Assembly (NCBI GenBank): GCA_019237595.1
Contig: JAFAGU010000384.1
Location: 1-9,233, forward strand
Direction of reading: 5' to 3'
Length of the DNA: 9,233 nucleotides
Source: Betaproteobacteria bacterium
GTDB lineage: Bacteria; Pseudomonadota; Gammaproteobacteria; Burkholderiales; SG8-39
The notes below the pieces were generated by a model. That model worked only from the letters and a program-made list of their open reading frames with translations, ran no database searches and was not told the DNA's origin. This document shows positions 5,281 to 9,233 of the stretch, one piece after another. A program made the translations under genes and the position numbers. Position 1 is the stretch's first letter. Every line of letters starts with the position of its first letter.

Positions 5281-7113
5281 GTGGACGGGCTGCTCGGTCG
5301 TCCGGGGACGCTGGTGGCCGCTTACGCGGCGCTCCTTGCGCTCGTCGCCGCGGCGCTGCATTACCGCGTCGCCGAGCCGCTCGACGAGCTCGTCGGCGAT
5401 GCGCAGACGCGCTACGTGCGCGCCCATCACGCGCGGGCGGCCGCCAACGAGGTCGTGGTGGTCGGCATCGACGAGGCCTTCCTCGAATCCGTGCGCGAGC
5501 CGATCGCGCTCCTGCACCCGCATATCGCGAAATTCCTGGCGGGGATGATGATCGCCAAGCCCAGCGTCGTCGGCTTCGACGTCGCGCTCCCGAACCGCAG
5601 CTACCGCTTCCTCACGGCTGCGGACGCGGGCGAGGGGAACTTCGACATCGTGCTCGCGCGCGCGCTCCTGCAGGCGAAGCAGCAGTTCCCGATCGTGCTC
5701 GGCAAGACGTGGGACCGGGACAACGAGAAGTTCCGCGACATCCTCATCGATTTCGTGGCGGCGGCGCGCCCGCCGGCGAAGTTCGCAGCGGCGGACCCGG
5801 AGCTCGGCGACGCGCGCGCCTCGGTGCTCGTGTGCCGCGATCCCGACGGGTTCGTGCGCCGCTACCCCGACGCAAGCTGCCAGCCGGAAAAGTGGACGCT
5901 TTCTTCCAAGATGGCGGCATTCGCCGGCAACGCGCAGGCCTGGTCGGGCTACATCGACTACACCATGGGCGGCGCCTTCAGCTACGTGCCCTTCAAGGAG
6001 GTGCTGAAGTGGACCGAGCGCAACGACGAGGCGGCGCTCGCCGCCGCCTTTCGCGGCCGGCCGGTGCTCCTCGGCGCGGTGTTCGACTTCGATGACCGCC
6101 ACTGGGTGCCGGTCGAGCTCGCCGCCTGGGAGCCGAAGAACCAGTTCGTGCCCGGCGTGCTCATCCATGCGCAGGCGCTTCGCTCCATCATGGGAACGGG
6201 GCTGCTGCAGCCCGCGCCCGTCTGGCTGGGGTGGCTCCTCGCGGCCGGGTTCACGCTGCTCTTCTGGATCCGCCGCTTCTGGTGGAGCTTTTCCGTCTTC
6301 GCGGCGATGACGCTCGCGCTCCTCGCGCTCGGCGTCTTCTTCCTCACGCACTCGCTCGTGCTGCTCTCGGGCGGCATCGTGCTTGCCGGCGCCGCGGCCC
6401 TCGCCGCACGCTGGGGCATCGAAGCGCTGAAGACGGCGCGCGAGAAGAACTTCCTCAAGAGCTCCTTCGAGGGCTACGTGAGCCCGCAGGTGCTGAAGGA
6501 AATCCTTGCCGGGAAGCTCCAGCCCGGCCAGAAGGCGGGCCGCGTGCGCGCCTGCGTGATGTTCGCCGACATCCGGGGTTTCACGCGCCGGAGCGAATCG
6601 CTGCCGCCGGAGCGCCTTGTCGCGCTCCTTAACCGCTACTTCGCGGCGATGAGCGAGGTGATCCACAAGCACCGCGGCACGGTCGACAAGTTCGTGGGCG
6701 ACGGCCTGATGGCGATCTTCGGCGCGCCCGAGGCGCTCGAGCGCCCGGAGCAGAACGCGCTCGAGGCGGCGCAGGAGATGCTCGAGCGCCTCTCGGAGAT
6801 CAACCGCGACCTCGAGCGCGCGGGCGAAGAGCCGCTGCGCATCGGCATCGGCCTGCACAGCGGCGAGGTGGTCGTGGGCCACGTCGGCTCGCAGGAGCGC
6901 CACGAATACACGGCGATCGGCGACGTGGTGAACGTCGCCTCGCGCCTCGAATCGCTCAACAAGGTGGTCGACTTCGCGGTCGTGTGCTCCGAGTCGGTGG
7001 CGCGCGCGCTCGGCTACCCGAAGATCCTCGTGAACCTGGGGCAGCGGCCGATCGCCGGCCGCTCCTCGGAAGTCGTGTTCGGCTGGAACCCGGCGGTCAT
7101 CGCGCCGGCTTGA
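5281..7113 (+). CDS. CHASE2-domain membrane adenylate cyclase, class III
   Basis: A 610-residue membrane sensor that makes cAMP from ATP. One N-terminal helix (about 10-28) leads to a periplasmic CHASE2 domain (about 29-310; VVVVGIDEAFLES and VVGFDVALPNRSY are recognisable). Three closely spaced helices follow (314-330, 336-355, 359-376), then a cytosolic cyclase domain from about 422. Metal-binding Asp430 (FADIRGFT) and Asp474 (KFVGDG) are present, as are transition-state residues Asn551 and Arg555 (VVNVASR). Lys470 marks adenine specificity and is paired with Thr544 (EYTAIGD) in place of the usual Asp, the class IIIb pattern. All catalytic residues are intact. It heads a plus-strand operon; the FecR-like gene starts 14 bp after its stop. 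Adenylate rather than guanylate cyclase activity is inferred from Lys470/Thr544. Confidence 0.93.
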   Translation: MDGLLGRPGTLVAAYAALLALVAAALHYRVAEPLDELVGDAQTRYVRAHHARAAANEVVVVGIDEAFLESVREPIALLHPHIAKFLAGMMIAKPSVVGFDVALPNRSYRFLTAADAGEGNFDIVLARALLQAKQQFPIVLGKTWDRDNEKFRDILIDFVAAARPPAKFAAADPELGDARASVLVCRDPDGFVRRYPDASCQPEKWTLSSKMAAFAGNAQAWSGYIDYTMGGAFSYVPFKEVLKWTERNDEAALAAAFRGRPVLLGAVFDFDDRHWVPVELAAWEPKNQFVPGVLIHAQALRSIMGTGLLQPAPVWLGWLLAAGFTLLFWIRRFWWSFSVFAAMTLALLALGVFFLTHSLVLLSGGIVLAGAAALAARWGIEALKTAREKNFLKSSFEGYVSPQVLKEILAGKLQPGQKAGRVRACVMFADIRGFTRRSESLPPERLVALLNRYFAAMSEVIHKHRGTVDKFVGDGLMAIFGAPEALERPEQNALEAAQEMLERLSEINRDLERAGEEPLRIGIGLHSGEVVVGHVGSQERHEYTAIGDVVNVASRLESLNKVVDFAVVCSESVARALGYPKILVNLGQRPIAGRSSEVVFGWNPAVIAPA

Positions 7114-7114
7114 C

Positions 7115-7120
7115 AGGGAG
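7115..7120 (+). promoter_or_regulatory. Ribosome binding site of FecR-like gene
   Basis: AGGGAG lies 7 nt before the ATG at 7128, in the 14-bp gap after the cyclase stop. It selects this ATG, which directly precedes a signal peptide, over in-frame codons further upstream inside the cyclase gene. Confidence 0.7.
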
Positions 7121-7127
7121 ATCCTCC

Positions 7128-7958
7128 ATGCTTTTCCGCTTCTTTGTTCTCATTGGTTTCGTCGCCCTGGCCGCGAGCGCTCAGGCGCAGGAGCCGCTCG
7201 GAATGGTGCTCGATGTCCAGGGCAGCGTGAGCGCCGCCGATGCGGGCAAGGCTTCGCGCGTCGAGATGCTCTCCTACCTCAAGCCCGGCATGGAGCTCGA
7301 CCTCGCGCCCGGCTCGAGCCTCACCGTCACCTGGTATGCGAGCTCGAAGGAGATGAAATTCTCGGGCCCGGCGAAGCTCAAGGTCGCGAAGGAAGGCATC
7401 CAGGGCGCAAGAGCGAACGAGCGCTCGCTCGGCGAGGAGAAGGTCGCGCTGGGCAAGAACGGCATGCCGGGGCGCCTGGCGCAGGCGACCATCATGATGC
7501 GCTCGCTCGGGCGCGCGCCGGAAGAGGCGCTCAGCCCGCCGAAGGGCGCAAAGCTCGCGAGCCTCACGCCGCATCTCGCGTGGAAGGGCGCCGACGACCG
7601 CAACTACCGCGTCGTCATCGAGGACCTGAAGGGCGGGACAGTCCTCGAGACGGTCGTGCGAGGCAATGCCGCCGACGTGCCGCCGCAGAAGCTCGCCTAC
7701 GGCGGCGCTTACCGCTGGCGTGCGCAATTCGAGCCGGGCGCGACGACGGCCGAGGGGGAATTCTCGCTCATCGGCCGCGCCGAGGCCGAGCGCCTCGCGA
7801 AGCTCAAGCCCGGCGACAACGCCTCCTTCTCGGACTGGGTGATCTACGCCATGGCGCTCGAGGACGTGTCGGCCACGAGCGAGGCGCGGCCGATCTGGAA
7901 GAAGCTCGCGGCCGAGCGCCCCGAAGAGCCGAAGCTTCGCCAATACGCGGACCGATAG
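7128..7958 (+). CDS. Exported FecR-like domain protein
   Basis: A 276-residue protein with a Sec signal peptide: MLFRFF, a hydrophobic core, and a probable signal peptidase I cut after AQA (residue 20), so it should be periplasmic. Residues about 22-95 resemble the beta-rich FecR domain (VLDVQGSV, LKPGMELDLAPGSSLTV, FSGPAKLKV). Residues about 135-215 resemble an Ig-like sandwich (SPPKG, then LAWKGADDRNYRVVIEDL, then GGAYRWRAQF). The last 45 residues are a single TPR-like helical pair (WVIYAMALED, ARPIWKKLAAERPEEPKLR). It has no membrane anchor and no lipobox. FecR-like secreted proteins beside CHASE2 sensors are a recurring arrangement, so it may bind the periplasmic CHASE2 domain of the cyclase; that is inferred. 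The permease gene begins 7 bp downstream. Confidence 0.82.
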   Translation: MLFRFFVLIGFVALAASAQAQEPLGMVLDVQGSVSAADAGKASRVEMLSYLKPGMELDLAPGSSLTVTWYASSKEMKFSGPAKLKVAKEGIQGARANERSLGEEKVALGKNGMPGRLAQATIMMRSLGRAPEEALSPPKGAKLASLTPHLAWKGADDRNYRVVIEDLKGGTVLETVVRGNAADVPPQKLAYGGAYRWRAQFEPGATTAEGEFSLIGRAEAERLAKLKPGDNASFSDWVIYAMALEDVSATSEARPIWKKLAAERPEEPKLRQYADR

Positions 7959-7965
7959 CGAATCG

Positions 7966-8745
7966 ATGCTCGCAGCGGCGGAAACCTACCGCGGCTTTCG
8001 CGGCTACTTCGACCTCGCGGCGGACGTCGTCCGCCATTTGCGGCTGCTCCGCGTCGGGCCGGTGCGCGACGTGCTCCTGCGCCAGATCCAGCTCGTGGGC
8101 GTGGCGACGCTGAGCGCGATGGCCGTGCGCGCCGCGGGCGTGGGCACGGTCATCATCGCCTACACGACGTACGTGCTCGCCGCCGATCCGGCGTTCGCAG
8201 TGCGCATCCTCGTCTGGGCCGTGCTGCGCGAGATCGGCCCGCTCTTCGCGGTCATCATGCTCATCGTGCGCAGCGGCACTGCCATTGCGGCGGAGCTCGC
8301 CCTCATGCGCGAGCGCGGCGAGCTCGACGGGCTGAGGATGATGGGCATCAGCGCCCGCGACTACATTGCGGTGCCGACGGTGGTCGCCATGGCGCTCTCC
8401 AACCTCGTGGTGACGTTCTACTTCCAGCTCCTCGCCGTGGGCGGCGGGATCCTGATCAGCGCGCTGCTCATGGACGTGTCCATCGCCGAGCTCGGGGAGC
8501 ACTTCTTCGCCCTCGCGAGCCTTTGGGACATCCTCTACACCGTCATCAAGAGCCTGGGCTTCGGCATCCTCGTCGGCCTCGTGGTCTGCATGCACGGGCT
8601 GGGCCTCGCGGGCGGAGAGCCGCGGCTGCCGGATGCCGTGTCCCGCTCGGTGATGCAGAGCATCGTCGCCGTGCTCGGCTTCAACGCCGTCTTCGCCTAT
8701 CTCGTGTTCGGCGTGCTGCTCTTCGGCATCGTGAGGGCGCCGTGA
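7966..8745 (+). CDS. MlaE-family ABC transporter permease
   Basis: A 259-residue inner-membrane permease of the MlaE/YrbE/TtgD family, which forms the membrane core of MCE-type phospholipid or lipid transporters. The diagnostic block is present: EIGPLFAVIMLIVRSGTAIAAELALM followed by ERGELDGLRMMGISARDYIAVP, plus a hydrophobic segment before it (VATLSAMAVRAAGVGTVIIAY) and at least three after. Length and start (ATG 7966) match the family. It follows the FecR-like gene by 7 bp and overlaps the next gene at GTGA, so translation is probably coupled. An MCE (MlaD-like) subunit would be expected beyond the right edge but cannot be seen. It may be a paralogue of the standard mla system rather than MlaE itself, because its ATPase partner is abnormal. 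Confidence 0.92.
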   Translation: MLAAAETYRGFRGYFDLAADVVRHLRLLRVGPVRDVLLRQIQLVGVATLSAMAVRAAGVGTVIIAYTTYVLAADPAFAVRILVWAVLREIGPLFAVIMLIVRSGTAIAAELALMRERGELDGLRMMGISARDYIAVPTVVAMALSNLVVTFYFQLLAVGGGILISALLMDVSIAELGEHFFALASLWDILYTVIKSLGFGILVGLVVCMHGLGLAGGEPRLPDAVSRSVMQSIVAVLGFNAVFAYLVFGVLLFGIVRAP

Positions 8746-9233
8746 GCGCGCGCGCCATTCCGCTCTGGGGCGAGTACCGCGTGTTCGCGCCGACGCGCGC
8801 TGGGCGCGACGCAATGCTGCGCTTCCTGGCTGGCGTAGCCGGCGCGGAGGGCGTCGACGAGGCGCTCCAGGCGCTGCGCGAGGCGGCGCACGGGCGCGTG
8901 GCGATCGCCTTCGAGGACGGCGGGCTCCTCCAGTGGCTCGACGCCTGGCAGAACGCGATCCTCCCCGCCGACTACCATGCGCGCGAGGCGGTGCGGCAGG
9001 CCGAGCGGCGCGCGCGGGGCCTTTTCGCGGCGTTCGGCCGCGACCCGGATTCGCTCGCGGGTCGGCCGATCGGCGAGCTCTCGCTGCTCGAGGCGCGGCT
9101 CGTCGGCTTCGTCAAGGCGATGCTCCTCGAGCCCGAGCTCCTCGTGCTCGATTGCCTCTTCGAGCGCCTGGGGAGCGACGAGTGCCGCGAGGTGCGCCGC
9201 TGGATCGACTACTGGCGCGCCCGCTATCCGCTT
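8742..9233 (+). CDS. MlaF-like ABC subunit with degenerate catalytic motifs (3' end outside window)
   Basis: A frame open for 164 codons to the edge, starting at a GTG that overlaps the permease stop (GTGA) with AGGG 5 nt upstream. It aligns by eye with MlaF-type ATPases, but the motifs are lost. The Walker A position reads APTRAGRDAMLRFLAGV (16-32), with Arg22-Asp23 for the invariant Lys-Ser/Thr. The Q-loop is FEDGGLL, with Glu58 for Gln. The signature is ELSLLEARLVGFVKAMLLEP (112-131), LSLLE replacing LSGGM/Q. Walker B is LLVLDCLFE, keeping Asp137 but with Cys138 for the catalytic Glu. The first beta strands before Walker A appear shortened. The frame is intact with strong third-position GC, so it is not a decaying pseudogene. 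It probably cannot hydrolyse ATP and may be a structural partner of the permease. Confidence 0.78.
   Translation, partial: MSARAIPLWGEYRVFAPTRAGRDAMLRFLAGVAGAEGVDEALQALREAAHGRVAIAFEDGGLLQWLDAWQNAILPADYHAREAVRQAERRARGLFAAFGRDPDSLAGRPIGELSLLEARLVGFVKAMLLEPELLVLDCLFERLGSDECREVRRWIDYWRARYPL

Noticed and set aside
5167..6903. Long minus-strand open frame of 578 codons
   Set aside because: It mirrors the cyclase gene, whose domains are all recognisable; the minus-strand product is Arg/Glu/His-rich with no domain pattern.
7804..8814. Minus-strand open frame of 336 codons opposite the permease
   Set aside because: Its composition (His, Asp, Arg rich) is an antisense artefact of the hydrophobic permease sequence, which has a clear family match on the plus strand.
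8742..9233. Calling the MlaF-like gene a pseudogene
   Set aside because: The frame is uninterrupted to the edge, has a Shine-Dalgarno and coupled start, and keeps strong third-position GC; lost catalysis with an intact gene fits a pseudoenzyme better than decay.

Overview
The window is GC-rich DNA from what is most likely a betaproteobacterium. The best single clue is the tmRNA gene, whose tag reads ANDERFALAA, a form typical of that class. The MlaE-family permease and the PAS-rich cytosolic hybrid kinase fit a Gram-negative environmental bacterium. Genes are tightly packed. No insertion sequence, integrase, tRNA cluster or CRISPR array is visible.

Left part (1-3682), signalling cluster: a cysteine hydrolase of the isochorismatase family runs off the left edge on the minus strand. 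Divergent from it are a stand-alone CheY-like receiver and a soluble PAS-PAS-kinase-receiver hybrid. Facing these on the minus strand are a second stand-alone receiver and a small protein that looks like a helix-turn-helix. The three receiver domains have complete phosphorylation sites, but no Hpt domain and no classical fused output domain is present. The 7-mer TGTAGCG (or its complement CGCTACA) was found by eye at only four places in the window, all in the gaps next to these signalling genes.

Middle (3722-5170), minus strand: a zinc-independent alcohol dehydrogenase/quinone reductase-like gene is followed by ssrA (tmRNA). The likely ssrA extended -10 promoter starts within the stop codon of the dehydrogenase gene. 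A hairpin without a U-tract lies just past the tmRNA 3' end.

Right part (5209-9233), plus-strand operon: a perfect TATAAT box with a palindrome over its -35 region precedes a membrane CHASE2 sensor/class III adenylate cyclase. The promoter position and a strong ribosome binding site put the cyclase start at a GTG at 5281. After it come an exported FecR-like protein, an MlaE-family permease and, overlapping the permease stop, an MlaF-like ABC subunit that runs off the right edge. That subunit keeps the ABC fold layout but has lost the Walker A lysine, the Q-loop glutamine, the LSGG signature and the catalytic glutamate. It looks like an intact gene for a catalytically dead ATPase. The layout suggests that envelope sensing, cAMP production and an unusual lipid-transport complex are expressed together. 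That link is inferred from gene order.
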